Counted from the first letter of the stretch, positions 1 to 6,656 are shown. The stretch: DNA of 7,811 nucleotides from Chloroflexota bacterium (GCA_020346965.1 CP070793.1:777996-785806); one strand, 5' to 3'. Numbers and translations are program-made. The notes: generated by a model not told the origin, from the sequence alone.

Positions 1-12
1 GAACCCGCGATA

Positions 13-41
13 TTGACAGTGGGGATACGAAACTACATACT
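13..41 (+). promoter_or_regulatory. sigma70-type promoter for the MFS gene, likely leaderless
   Basis: A perfect -35 hexamer TTGACA (13-18) is followed after exactly 17 bases by CATACT (36-41), a four-of-six match to TATAAT. The expected transcription start is about position 48, only two bases before the ATG at 50. No Shine-Dalgarno sequence lies between the in-frame stop at 14-16 and that ATG, so the promoter and the missing ribosome site support each other. The hexamers and spacing are seen; the start site is inferred. Confidence 0.55.
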
Positions 42-49
42 GTGCCCCA

Positions 50-1273
50 ATGCTGGAAACGCTAGATTCTCACGAATATTCGAGGTACCGCTGGGTCGTT
101 CTCGGAGTTGCCTGGCTTGCTACGGTGTCCTTGTTCATTACCCACAACATACCGGCCGGGAGGCCTCATGACATGATTCCAGACCTAGGTCTCAGTCAGT
201 TCCAGTATAGTTTGACTATAACGGGACCGATATTGGGTATCGCTGTAGCCGCCATGCTGGGAGGCGCGTTAGCCGATCGCTATGGAGCAAGGCCAATAGT
301 AGGTATCGGAGCAATCCTCGGTGGACTTGGAGCTCTTCTTAGGACATTTGTGGATAGTTTCGGACCGATGTTTGGCTTAGGTATCATCCTCGGAATAGGT
401 ACCGCATTGGTATTCTCAAATCTGCCTAAGATAGTGGCTATGTGGTTCCCCCCTAAACAGGTTGGCTTGGCGACCGGCCTTTATTATTCAGGCATTGGTG
501 TCGGGACGGCCACAGGTCTCGCCGCATCTGGTGCCTTTGCCACCTGGCAACAAGCCTGCCTTATCACAGGCATAGCTGCTCTGGTAGCGGCAGCCCTGTG
601 GACTGTCCTGGGCAGAAGTGCGCCAAGACGTGTGATGGGAACTGAGTTATCAGTAGGCCTCAGGCAGAGCTTGAGGCATAGCGTCAGAGTAAAAGATATT
701 TGGATACTGTTCATTGTCTTGTTCCTCTCTCTGGGAGCGATTCTCAGTTACCTATCATCGCTTCCAGTCATGCTGCAACAGATACATCATGTTCCACCAA
801 GGACAGCAGCATTATTCTCCTCCGTTGTGGTGTACGCTATGGTTTGTGGACAGGTCTTCCTTCCAATGCTCTCCGATCGACTGGGATTGAGAAAACCGGT
901 AGTGGTGTGGAGCATGGTTCTGGGTGCAGTGCTTGTCTTTCTTACCTGGTTCAGCGCCATTAGTGTCGTGACATGGATCCTCGGTGCACTAGGTGGGTTC
1001 TTCCTCGGATATCTAGCAGTTCTGCTGACCTTCCCGGTCGAGCTTCCTACCATCGGGCCAAGATTTGCGGGCGGCGCAGCCGGCATAGTTATAACTGGTG
1101 AGCACATCGGGGGCTTTCTTTTTATGCCTTATATTTTTACGCCAGTTGCGGCATCCAACCCGACCACTGGTTATCTTGTCATCTCCATCGCCATAGCCGC
1201 AGCTGCCATATTCATGATACCAGTACATGAGACGGGCACAAGGACCAGGGAGGCTCAGCATAGCAGAGAATAG
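50..1273 (+). CDS. Major facilitator superfamily (MFS) transporter, 12 TM
   Basis: An inner-membrane secondary carrier of 407 residues, the usual MFS length. About twelve hydrophobic stretches are visible, six on each side of a more polar loop at residues 188-216. The MFS signature between helices 2 and 3 reads GGALADRYGARP (71-82), and its repeat in the second half reads LSDRLGLRKP (274-283). The N-terminal 14 residues are polar and cytosolic. The ATG at 50 is the only start codon after the in-frame stop at 14-16; it lacks a Shine-Dalgarno sequence and a promoter ends eight bases upstream. The substrate cannot be assigned: such carriers move sugars, organic acids, drugs or nitrogen compounds. 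Nearby catabolic genes suggest uptake of a small organic compound, but this gene seems to be transcribed alone. The family call is secure; the function is open. Confidence 0.93.
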   Translation: MLETLDSHEYSRYRWVVLGVAWLATVSLFITHNIPAGRPHDMIPDLGLSQFQYSLTITGPILGIAVAAMLGGALADRYGARPIVGIGAILGGLGALLRTFVDSFGPMFGLGIILGIGTALVFSNLPKIVAMWFPPKQVGLATGLYYSGIGVGTATGLAASGAFATWQQACLITGIAALVAAALWTVLGRSAPRRVMGTELSVGLRQSLRHSVRVKDIWILFIVLFLSLGAILSYLSSLPVMLQQIHHVPPRTAALFSSVVVYAMVCGQVFLPMLSDRLGLRKPVVVWSMVLGAVLVFLTWFSAISVVTWILGALGGFFLGYLAVLLTFPVELPTIGPRFAGGAAGIVITGEHIGGFLFMPYIFTPVAASNPTTGYLVISIAIAAAAIFMIPVHETGTRTREAQHSRE

Positions 1274-1377
1274 AGCACTGCTATTGTGACCGGGCAATCG
1301 GCTAAGAGCGGGCACTATCTATTGATATCGCTTCGCAGTATGAAGGCTGCATGCAACATACGTATTGGATGTGAGAA

Positions 1378-1701
1378 ATGACTAAACCATATCATTTGAT
1401 AGCAACCTGCGGCCCGGACTGTACAGAATGTGGCACCCTTCAAGCCACAGACAGCCCTGAATTGGCGGATGGAATTGCGGACTGATTCGAAGGATACGAA
1501 GCCACAGAGGTAAAGCCTCAAGCCGTTCGCTGTTAGGGCTGTCAGGGAAACAGAGCCAAGTATTGGGTGGCGGATTGGGGTATACTTGGGTGGAGTGTTG
1601 ATAGCAAAGGACTGCAATTCTGCTATCCGAGCCGGGATTTTCAGTGCGACAAACTGAGCAAATGGGTCGGGGAAGCTAAGAGATATGAGGAGAGGTTCTG
1701 A
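1378..1701 (+). pseudogene. Decayed DUF3795-like cysteine-rich protein
   Basis: One forward frame starting at ATG 1378 reads as a DUF3795-type protein but is broken by in-frame TGA (1483-1485) and TAG (1534-1536). The start contains CGPDCTEC followed by QATDSPELA, matching the family's C-G-x-D-C-x-x-C opening. The middle has RC-stop-GCQG, where the family has C-x-G-C. The end has FCYPSRDFQCDKL, where the family has C-x-x-C-x-x-x-P-C-x-K-L. Three expected cysteines are replaced: Trp codons at 1576 and 1591, and Ser at 1630. After TGA 1699-1701, a neighbouring frame continues protein-like (QFEEMKRSAERIT) to a stop at 1773-1775 that overlaps the next ATG as ATGA, so a frameshift is also likely. 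DUF3795 proteins are small, of unknown function, and probably bind metal. The frame and stops are seen; the family assignment is from memory of its cysteine pattern. Confidence 0.68.
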
Positions 1702-1760
1702 GTCAATTCGAGGAGATGAAGAGAAGTGCGGAACGCATAACTAGCATACAGAACGCAGCA

Positions 1761-1766
1761 AGGAGG
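1761..1766 (+). promoter_or_regulatory. Shine-Dalgarno site deciding the nitroreductase start
   Basis: AGGAGG lies five bases before ATG 1772. A GTG at 1766 is in frame but overlaps the last base of this site, so it cannot be the start that the site serves. The protein therefore begins MNYQDF rather than two residues earlier. Confidence 0.85.
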
Positions 1767-1771
1767 TGTTT

Positions 1772-2506
1772 ATGAATTATCAAGATTTTCTGGAACTGGT
1801 GAAAGAGAGGAGGAGTATCCGCAAATTCAAATCTGGTCCCATACCGGATGAATACATTGACAAAATCATAGAAGCTGCCCGCTGGGCTCCTTCAGGAGGC
1901 AATTCACAGCCCTGGGAGTTCATTGTTATAAAGAAAAGGCAGTTACGAGACAGGATCGCAGAAATAGCACAGGAGGCATATGGCATTACCCACAAGATGG
2001 AGATGCTCAGGGAGCCAAGACTCAGGTTTCCTAAATATACTACACCACCCACGGGAAAGCCAGGATTTGCCAGTGCGCCGATATTTATTCTACCTTGTGG
2101 TGATACTAGAACCAAAGAGATCTATCCCAAATCCATGGCTATGACAGTTAGTGACTCAATTTTTATCACAACCATGGCAAATGCCCTCATGTATATGATC
2201 CTGGCAGCAAACACACTGGGGCTTGGTGCACAGCAGGTATCTGTTATTGAAACGCCTTTTGCTCAGGCGCAAATCAAAGCCCTTCTAAAAATCCCCAAAG
2301 AGTTCATGGTGTACGAATTGCTGTGTATCGGCTATCCCGATATGGAACCACCTGGGAAGACTATGAGGGACAGGAATGACATGGTTCACTATGACTTCTT
2401 TGATGTGTCCAAGTACCGGACGCAGCAGCAAGTCGATGACTACACTGTTTTCTGTCGTACAGAGACGGTTGCCCAGGATGGCACACCATTGCCGCCCAAG
2501 AAGTGA
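1772..2506 (+). CDS. Nitroreductase-family FMN-dependent oxidoreductase
   Basis: A cytosolic flavoprotein of 244 residues. The N-terminal ERRSIRKF (12-19) supplies the conserved arginine/serine FMN-phosphate contacts. APSGGNSQPWEF (39-50) is the second hallmark, with the conserved Asn-Ser-Gln-Pro-Trp around the flavin. GLGAQ (150-154) and IGYPD (186-190) are the usual late motifs. The fold is normally dimeric and uses NAD(P)H to reduce nitro groups, quinones, flavins or enones; some relatives act on aldehydes or as dehalogenases. Residues 200-244 form a longer C-terminal tail than in minimal members, of unknown role. It is longer than NfsB-type enzymes and the substrate is not predictable. 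It follows a DUF3795 relic that may once have been coupled to it by an ATGA overlap. It ends in tandem stops TGATGA and faces the DUF362 gene convergently. Confidence 0.9.
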   Translation: MNYQDFLELVKERRSIRKFKSGPIPDEYIDKIIEAARWAPSGGNSQPWEFIVIKKRQLRDRIAEIAQEAYGITHKMEMLREPRLRFPKYTTPPTGKPGFASAPIFILPCGDTRTKEIYPKSMAMTVSDSIFITTMANALMYMILAANTLGLGAQQVSVIETPFAQAQIKALLKIPKEFMVYELLCIGYPDMEPPGKTMRDRNDMVHYDFFDVSKYRTQQQVDDYTVFCRTETVAQDGTPLPPKK

Positions 2507-2660
2507 TGATAAAGGATACAAGCTAATAGAAACCTGGTCAGTGCTACGTTGATTCAATGCCTCGGCAGAACATACCCGGTGGAGAGGTTAGTTTTACCCG
2601 TTTGAGAAATGCTTAGGAGAAGATTAGTCTGTAAGGGCCAGTATTTGCTTCAGCCAGTTG

Positions 2661-3914
2661 CTAACGCCTTTTCCTACTCTCCAATATCTTGGCCACATAT
2701 TCGTCGAATGCCTTCGCCTCTACAGCCATTCTATCCCTAAAATCCGGCCCCATTTCCGTATGATCCCTTCGATCAACTATGGCCCACAGGGGAAAAGGTT
2801 CGAGTGAAGGACAGCCACTGGCGAATGGACCTTGTCCCCGGTACTTCCTGAGGCAGTCACCTATGAGGATAAGGTCCTTACCGGGTTCCACTCCCTCCGG
2901 AAGCCTCTTCTTCGGTCCTATAAGGATTGAGATGCCTGCATTTTTCTTGTACTCGCCCAGCGACTTCAATTTCTCCATGGTAAATGCCAACAATGACTGG
3001 CAGCTGCTGCAGGCGTTTTCTGCATAAATGTTGTACTCAGGCCATTGTTCGAATCCTCCCAGATAGGGCAACCACAGCTGCTGGAATACTTCTTCTATCC
3101 GCTTCCCACGGATTTCTATTTGGTCTTCATCTACGTTACCAATGCCCCGCTGTCGAGCGGGTTTGTAATAATCTACCTTTTTGATATCGAGACCGACCAT
3201 TCGGCAAACGGTAGCATCTACCGCGGCTGGATCCTTGCCGGCAACGATACAGCCAAAATCTACAGGACTTGTGGCGTGGGGACCGAACCCCTCGGCGGGG
3301 CGAATCATGTCCACTATTGACAGATCTGGTTTTATAACCGACCACAGGTCTACCAGAGACTCAGCCAGGTTGGTAACATGCATTTGTTGATGAACCTTAT
3401 CCTGAACAACCCCTTTTATGTTTTTGAGTGCGCAGGTAAAGACCACACTGACATGGGCTTTAAAGATGGGCAGATTCACTATGTGGTCCGCCTCAATAAG
3501 AAAGCGGGGCAAGGGCACTCTAGTCAAATCTGACCTGGCATCACGGATTGGAAGGCTTATCATGTCTTTCTCTGCCTTGATATCAATGATTTTATCTGCA
3601 CCAGCATCTTCCGCTGCCTGCCGTATCCCGCTTACCTCCAGAGATTCCATTGTATTGCAGCCGATGGCTGATGCCTCAGCCAGGATAATCTGCTTAGGTT
3701 TAGCTTTTCGCAGTACTTTAATGACGGCAGAAACGACCGCCGGGCTGGTGTTCACGCTGGTTTCAGGCGGGAACGGGTGACCGGCGTTAGGTTTAACGAC
3801 CACTGTGGAATTCGGCTTGATTAGGGAGTCAACGCCACCGAGAAGTGAAAGTGCTTCATCCACCAGCTTCTCGGTGTCAGTTCCCTTAACTATAGAAACG
3901 ATTGATTTGGACAT
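2661..3914 (-). CDS. DUF362 domain-containing protein with C-terminal cysteine motif
   Basis: A protein of 417 residues with no signal peptide. The DUF362 region spans about residues 36-245. It shows VVVKPNAG (38-45), the stretch ALKNIKGVVQDKVHQQMH (162-179), VDMIRPAEGFGP (201-212) and AGKDPAAVDATVCRMVGLD (225-243), all typical of the family. The last third carries C302-x-x-C305, then C354 in IGDC and C368 in SGCPSLEP; this four-cysteine pattern could hold an Fe-S cluster or metal, which is inference. DUF362 proteins are often linked to ferredoxin-type domains and their reaction is generally unknown. The start ATG has GAAGGAG eight bases upstream (3923-3929 on the plus strand). It lies 101 bases downstream of the reverse-strand cyclase gene with no obvious terminator between, so the two are probably cotranscribed. 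It ends TAG, tail-to-tail with the nitroreductase. Confidence 0.85.
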   Translation of the reverse strand: MSKSIVSIVKGTDTEKLVDEALSLLGGVDSLIKPNSTVVVKPNAGHPFPPETSVNTSPAVVSAVIKVLRKAKPKQIILAEASAIGCNTMESLEVSGIRQAAEDAGADKIIDIKAEKDMISLPIRDARSDLTRVPLPRFLIEADHIVNLPIFKAHVSVVFTCALKNIKGVVQDKVHQQMHVTNLAESLVDLWSVIKPDLSIVDMIRPAEGFGPHATSPVDFGCIVAGKDPAAVDATVCRMVGLDIKKVDYYKPARQRGIGNVDEDQIEIRGKRIEEVFQQLWLPYLGGFEQWPEYNIYAENACSSCQSLLAFTMEKLKSLGEYKKNAGISILIGPKKRLPEGVEPGKDLILIGDCLRKYRGQGPFASGCPSLEPFPLWAIVDRRDHTEMGPDFRDRMAVEAKAFDEYVAKILESRKRR

Positions 3915-4015
3915 AATGTCAGCTCCTTCTTACCCTATATTCAAAGATTTCAGGATACCGGTTTCTCAGAGTATCAATTACTTGGTTTTAGAGCAGTAGC
4001 CGTAGAGTGCAGTGA

Positions 4016-4792
4016 TTACTGGTCTCCCTCATCTACGATGGCTACTAATCTGACCATTGAGCCATCACCACCCTGCCATTTTATGGGCCAACCGGCGATG
4101 GTCACTCTCATACCGTTGACCTGGTCAACATCACCACCGACATTCTCCCATCCCATGATGCCGTTGCCAAGCAAAATCTTGTGGCAGGGTTCCCAGTATG
4201 GGAAATCCTCAATGACTTCCCTGCCAGTTTCTGCTTTGTATTCCTTGCAGACGTCCGGACGCATCGGTCCGGGTCCATGGGGTCCGATCGCCGTCCCCAG
4301 CGGGTGGTCTAATGCCTGCTGGTCAACCCCGACCGCCTTGACACCTCTTTCAACAAACCACTCACCGGCTTCCTTATAGAGGCCGGGAGAATAGCAAAAG
4401 TACTCGGTATTGTCTCCCCAGTGATGATGCCAGCCGGTATTGACTATAACGATGTCACCCTTCTCGATCTTGGGCTTGGCGTTCTCCAGGTCCTCAGGCG
4501 TGATGACACCCCACTTCCCTTTGGGAATTTTGACCACGACTCCTGTGCCGAAATAGTTCTCCAGCGGAAGCTCATGCGTATACATCGGACCCTTTAGCTT
4601 GTTAGCAGGCAGCACATGGATCGGTGAATCGGCATGCGTCGAGCAGTGCATTGGGGCTGTAATCCACTGCGTGAGCACCTGAGATTTGGCATGGTAATGG
4701 AACCTTTCAACCTTCACGTCCGGGAAATACGGCCATAACGGTGTGCCGTGTCCAAAAGGATGACTTAAATCATAGAGTTTTACTTTTCCCAT
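4016..4792 (-). CDS. Cyclase-family metal-dependent hydrolase (kynurenine formamidase-like fold)
   Basis: A cytosolic protein of 258 residues. DLSHP at 8-12 opens the fold. The metal site HCSTHADSPIH (49-59) matches the family pattern H-x-G-T-H-x-D-x-P-x-H except that the glycine is serine. VDQQALDHP (156-164) and CHKILLGNGIMGWEN (203-217) supply the later conserved His204 and Glu216. Members hydrolyse N-formylkynurenine, isatin or other amides and lactones using Zn or Mn; which of these applies here cannot be told. The start is well supported: AAGGAGG on the reverse strand (4801-4807) lies eight bases from the ATG. It is the first gene of a reverse operon with the DUF362 gene, driven by a promoter at 4964-4992. 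A longer paralog with the same ligand positions lies at 6684-7625 on the other strand. Confidence 0.92.
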   Translation of the reverse strand: MGKVKLYDLSHPFGHGTPLWPYFPDVKVERFHYHAKSQVLTQWITAPMHCSTHADSPIHVLPANKLKGPMYTHELPLENYFGTGVVVKIPKGKWGVITPEDLENAKPKIEKGDIVIVNTGWHHHWGDNTEYFCYSPGLYKEAGEWFVERGVKAVGVDQQALDHPLGTAIGPHGPGPMRPDVCKEYKAETGREVIEDFPYWEPCHKILLGNGIMGWENVGGDVDQVNGMRVTIAGWPIKWQGGDGSMVRLVAIVDEGDQ

Positions 4793-4942
4793 GAGGGATA
4801 CCTCCTTCGATCAATGCTTGCGCGGTGACCACCATTACATCACCTAGCACGTCTTGTAGTCATAGATGAACACCATGCTCTCAGGTAAATTCAACGGGTA
4901 CTTCTACTGAAACGCCCTTCCATGATGACTGTATGTACTTAA

Positions 4943-4957
4943 GCCATGAATCATGGC
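4943..4957. promoter_or_regulatory. Candidate operator: perfect 7+7 inverted repeat
   Basis: GCCATGA and TCATGGC are perfect inverted arms around a single central A. The dyad begins exactly where transcription from the reverse promoter at 4964-4992 should start (about 4957) and covers positions +1 to +15. That is a normal place for a repressor site controlling the cyclase and DUF362 genes. A further CCATGA half-site occurs at 4920-4925. The symmetry is seen; the regulator is unknown and not encoded in the window. Confidence 0.45.
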
Positions 4958-4963
4958 CGTTAT

Positions 4964-4992
4964 AGTATAACTTATATTCGATGTGTCGCCAA
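4964..4992 (-). promoter_or_regulatory. Reverse promoter for the cyclase-DUF362 operon
   Basis: Read on the reverse strand, TTGGCG (4992 to 4987) and TATACT (4969 to 4964) are separated by 17 bases. The -35 matches four of six consensus bases and the -10 five of six. Transcription would begin near 4957 and give a leader of about 165 bases before the ATG. The hexamers are seen; activity is inferred. Confidence 0.45.
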
Positions 4993-5006
4993 AAAGGAGT
5001 CAAACT

Positions 5007-5069
5007 ATGGCGCTGGCCCGGAAGGACAGAAAGGCAATACCGCGGAAAGGCTGCGTGGAGAATAATTGA
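5007..5069 (+). CDS. Doubtful 20-codon ORF with a good ribosome site
   Basis: ATG 5007 follows AAGGAG (4994-4999) with seven bases between, a textbook initiation arrangement. The reading frame gives a basic 20-residue peptide starting MALARKDRK and ends at TGA 5067-5069. No family is recognised. It lies upstream of the forward promoter at 5128-5156, so it would need its own transcript. It may be the surviving start of a lost gene, a real small protein, or chance. Confidence 0.18.
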   Translation: MALARKDRKAIPRKGCVENN

Positions 5070-5127
5070 ATTGAGATCTCCATCAGTCGGGATAGAGGGT
5101 TGATAGATGCTACCAGACGGCAGAAGT

Positions 5128-5156
5128 TTTTCAAGCAGTCCATTTCTTGCTATAAT
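5128..5156 (+). promoter_or_regulatory. Extended -10 promoter for the SDR operon
   Basis: A perfect TATAAT (5151-5156) is preceded by TGC, giving the extended -10 element TGCTATAAT. TTTTCA (5128-5133), four of six matches to the -35 consensus, lies 17 bases upstream. The start of transcription should be near 5163, leaving a leader of about 120 bases before the SDR. This is the strongest forward promoter seen in the control region 4793-5285. Within the leader, CCAAATTTGG (5234-5243) is a perfect 10-base palindrome. Confidence 0.6.
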
Positions 5157-5272
5157 AACGTCTGACATAGGGTCCCGAGAAAGATAAGGGATGATTCTAA
5201 AGGTAAATCTGGACTTTGACTGTTCTCTGACTTCCAAATTTGGTATTCCACAACTACAAGAATTTTCAAGAT

Positions 5273-5280
5273 AAGGAGGT
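5273..5280 (+). promoter_or_regulatory. Shine-Dalgarno site pointing to an ATC start for the SDR
   Basis: AAGGAGGT is five bases from ATC 5286 but 23 bases from the first conventional start codon in frame, TTG 5304. No ATG, GTG or TTG occurs in frame between the upstream stop (5217-5219) and 5304. The site therefore argues for initiation at the ATC. Confidence 0.7.
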
Positions 5281-5285
5281 GCAAC

Positions 5286-6050
5286 ATCAGCGATTTATTT
5301 GATTTGAAAGGTAAGGTTGCCATAGTGGTTGGTGGTGCTGGTGGCATTGGTCATGCACAGGCTCTGGGTCTAGCGGAGGCTGGTGCTGACGTAGTTGTAA
5401 CAAGCCGCAATATGGAGAATCTGAAGCCGGTAGCCGAGAAGATACAAGCAAAGGGCAGCAAGTCACTGGCTGTTCCCGTAGAGGTTACCGATGAGAAATC
5501 AGTAACGGCTATGGTGGATAGCGTTCTGAAGACGTTCCCTCACATAGATATTCTGGTAAATGCTCACGGCCTGGCGATTCGCAAGACGGCGGACAGCTTT
5601 CCAATTGAGGAGTGGCAAACGGTTATGGATATCAACACTCGCGGGACCTTCCTCACTTGTCAGGCAGTCGGACGGGTAATGATCAAGCAACGCAGTGGCA
5701 AGATCATAAACCTATCATCGGTGAGAGGTAGATACGGTCTCCCTTCGGGTTACGCAGCCTACTGTTCCAGCAAGGGAGCGGTGGATACCCTGACACGGAC
5801 GCTGGCCTGCGAGTGGGCCAAGTACAATGTACTGGTTAACGCGCTGGCACCCACTTTTGTGGAGACTGAGCTTACGCGTACTGCTCTAGCCGACCCTGAG
5901 TTTGCGAAGACAGTGAAAGCCCGTATACCACTTAACCGTTGGGCAATGCCAGAGGATATTGTAGGACCTACATTGTTTTTTGCCTCTAAGGCATCCGATT
6001 TTGTGACCGGGCAAGTCCTATATATCGATGGCGGTGTTACTACCTGGTAG
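5286..6050 (+). CDS. Short-chain dehydrogenase/reductase (SDR), apparent ATC start
   Basis: A classical SDR of 254 residues if it starts at ATC 5286, reading (M)SDLFDLKGKVAIVVGG, the usual N-terminus of the family; a TTG start at 5304 would give 248 and remove the SDLFDL lead-in. In the 254 numbering the cofactor loop is GGAGGIG (16-22), NAHG is at 92-95, Asn117 lies in MDINTRG, Ser145 in NLSSV, and the catalytic pair is Tyr159-x-x-x-Lys163. VTSRN after strand 2 has no acidic residue at the usual NAD-selecting spot and carries Ser-Arg, which favours NADPH, an inference. The C-terminal YIDGG is typical. It would oxidise an alcohol or reduce a carbonyl; the substrate is unknown. It is first in a forward operon and 35 bases ahead of the RidA-like gene. 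Confidence 0.92.
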   Translation: MSDLFDLKGKVAIVVGGAGGIGHAQALGLAEAGADVVVTSRNMENLKPVAEKIQAKGSKSLAVPVEVTDEKSVTAMVDSVLKTFPHIDILVNAHGLAIRKTADSFPIEEWQTVMDINTRGTFLTCQAVGRVMIKQRSGKIINLSSVRGRYGLPSGYAAYCSSKGAVDTLTRTLACEWAKYNVLVNALAPTFVETELTRTALADPEFAKTVKARIPLNRWAMPEDIVGPTLFFASKASDFVTGQVLYIDGGVTTW

Positions 6051-6085
6051 CAGCGCGGAAATGAATTCTGGTAGGAGGCAATGAA

Positions 6086-6532
6086 ATGAACTCGGAGGTG
6101 AAAAACTATCCAGAGTATTGGGCTGGTAAGAAGCTGGCTTATCCTCACGTAGCCGCTGAAGCACCCAAGTTCTCCAGGTCTGTAGCAGTGGGCAATCTGA
6201 TTTTTGTCTCTGGCTGTCAAGGCATGAACCCGGAAACGCTAAAGACAGAGACTGACGTCTTTGAAGAGCAGATGATAATAGCCCTTGACAAGGTTAAGAT
6301 GGCTATGGAGGAAGCAGGGAGTTCCATGAATAATGTTGTCAGGACACTAATGCTCCTCAAGAATTTGGAGGATTATCCTCGCATGCGAAAGACAGAGCTG
6401 GAGTACTATCAGAGACATGCCCCGTTTCTGGTCGATAACCCGCCGGCTAGTACGTTTATGCAAGTTGCCAGTCTGGCAAAACCAGAATTCTTGGTAGAGA
6501 TAGACGCAATTGGTGTTATTTCCAGGAAATAG
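6086..6532 (+). CDS. RidA (YjgF/YER057c/UK114) family protein lacking the canonical arginine
   Basis: A small cytosolic protein of 148 residues, slightly longer than the 128-residue archetype because of a 20-residue N-terminal extension. FSRSVAVGNLIFVSG (29-43) is the usual beta-strand opening, and NPPASTFMQVASLAKPEFLVEIDAIG (118-143, given here in parts: PPASTF, VASLAKP, VEIDAIG) is the C-terminal signature. RidA itself hydrolyses reactive enamines and imines using an arginine next to this PPA motif; here that place is Ser122. The family contains subgroups without the arginine whose reactions are poorly known, so simple imine deaminase activity should not be assumed. The start ATG 6086 has AGGAGG (6073-6078) seven bases upstream; an ATG at 6081 runs into a stop at once. 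It is probably cotranscribed with the SDR. Confidence 0.9.
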   Translation: MNSEVKNYPEYWAGKKLAYPHVAAEAPKFSRSVAVGNLIFVSGCQGMNPETLKTETDVFEEQMIIALDKVKMAMEEAGSSMNNVVRTLMLLKNLEDYPRMRKTELEYYQRHAPFLVDNPPASTFMQVASLAKPEFLVEIDAIGVISRK

Positions 6533-6629
6533 ACAGTATGGGTTGATATTGCTTTGTGAGTTTAGGTCGGCTAATGACTCATGGCGTGGGGCGCGGCAGC
6601 CTTCTATCTTCGGGTGAGCTTGCATGAGG

Positions 6630-6656
6630 CTTAGGGTTGAGCTGCTCAGAACTAAG
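6630..6656. promoter_or_regulatory. 27-base dyad upstream of the second cyclase gene
   Basis: Two nested inverted repeats share one centre at 6643. The outer arms are CTTAG (6630-6634) and CTAAG (6652-6656). The inner arms are TGAGC (6638-6642) and GCTCA (6644-6648). Ten of thirteen base pairs match. It lies 27 bases before the ATG at 6684 and 12 before its Shine-Dalgarno site. It could be a repressor operator or an RNA hairpin in the intergenic transcript; no U-tract follows, so it is not a standard terminator. Confidence 0.4.

Noticed and set aside
1260..1284. Inverted repeat ATAGCAG/CTGCTAT at the end of the MFS gene as a terminator
   Set aside because: The stem is AU-rich with an 11-base loop and no T-tract follows, so terminator function is not supported.
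1483..1536. TGA and TAG in the cysteine-rich frame as selenocysteine or recoded codons
   Set aside because: Two different stop codons plus cysteine losses and a frameshift fit decay, other genes here use TGA and TAG as stops, and no clear selenocysteine hairpin was seen after the TGA.
1315..1617. Reverse-strand 100-codon open frame between the MFS and nitroreductase genes
   Set aside because: It is antisense to the DUF3795-like relic, which explains the open frame better; the peptide shows no family features.
2507..2660. Bidirectional terminator expected between the convergent nitroreductase and DUF362 genes
   Set aside because: I found no strong GC-rich hairpin with flanking T or A runs; only unstructured sequence is evident.
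4881..5237. Reverse-strand 118-codon open frame in the divergent control region
   Set aside because: It would start at TTG with no ribosome site, its internal ATG (5166-5168) has none either, no family is recognised, and it overlaps both predicted promoters and the dyad. A degraded gene cannot be excluded.
1772..6532. A Rut-type pyrimidine degradation cluster, suggested by nitroreductase plus RidA
   Set aside because: No RutA luciferase-like monooxygenase, RutB isochorismatase-like hydrolase or nucleobase symporter is present, and the genes are in separate operons.
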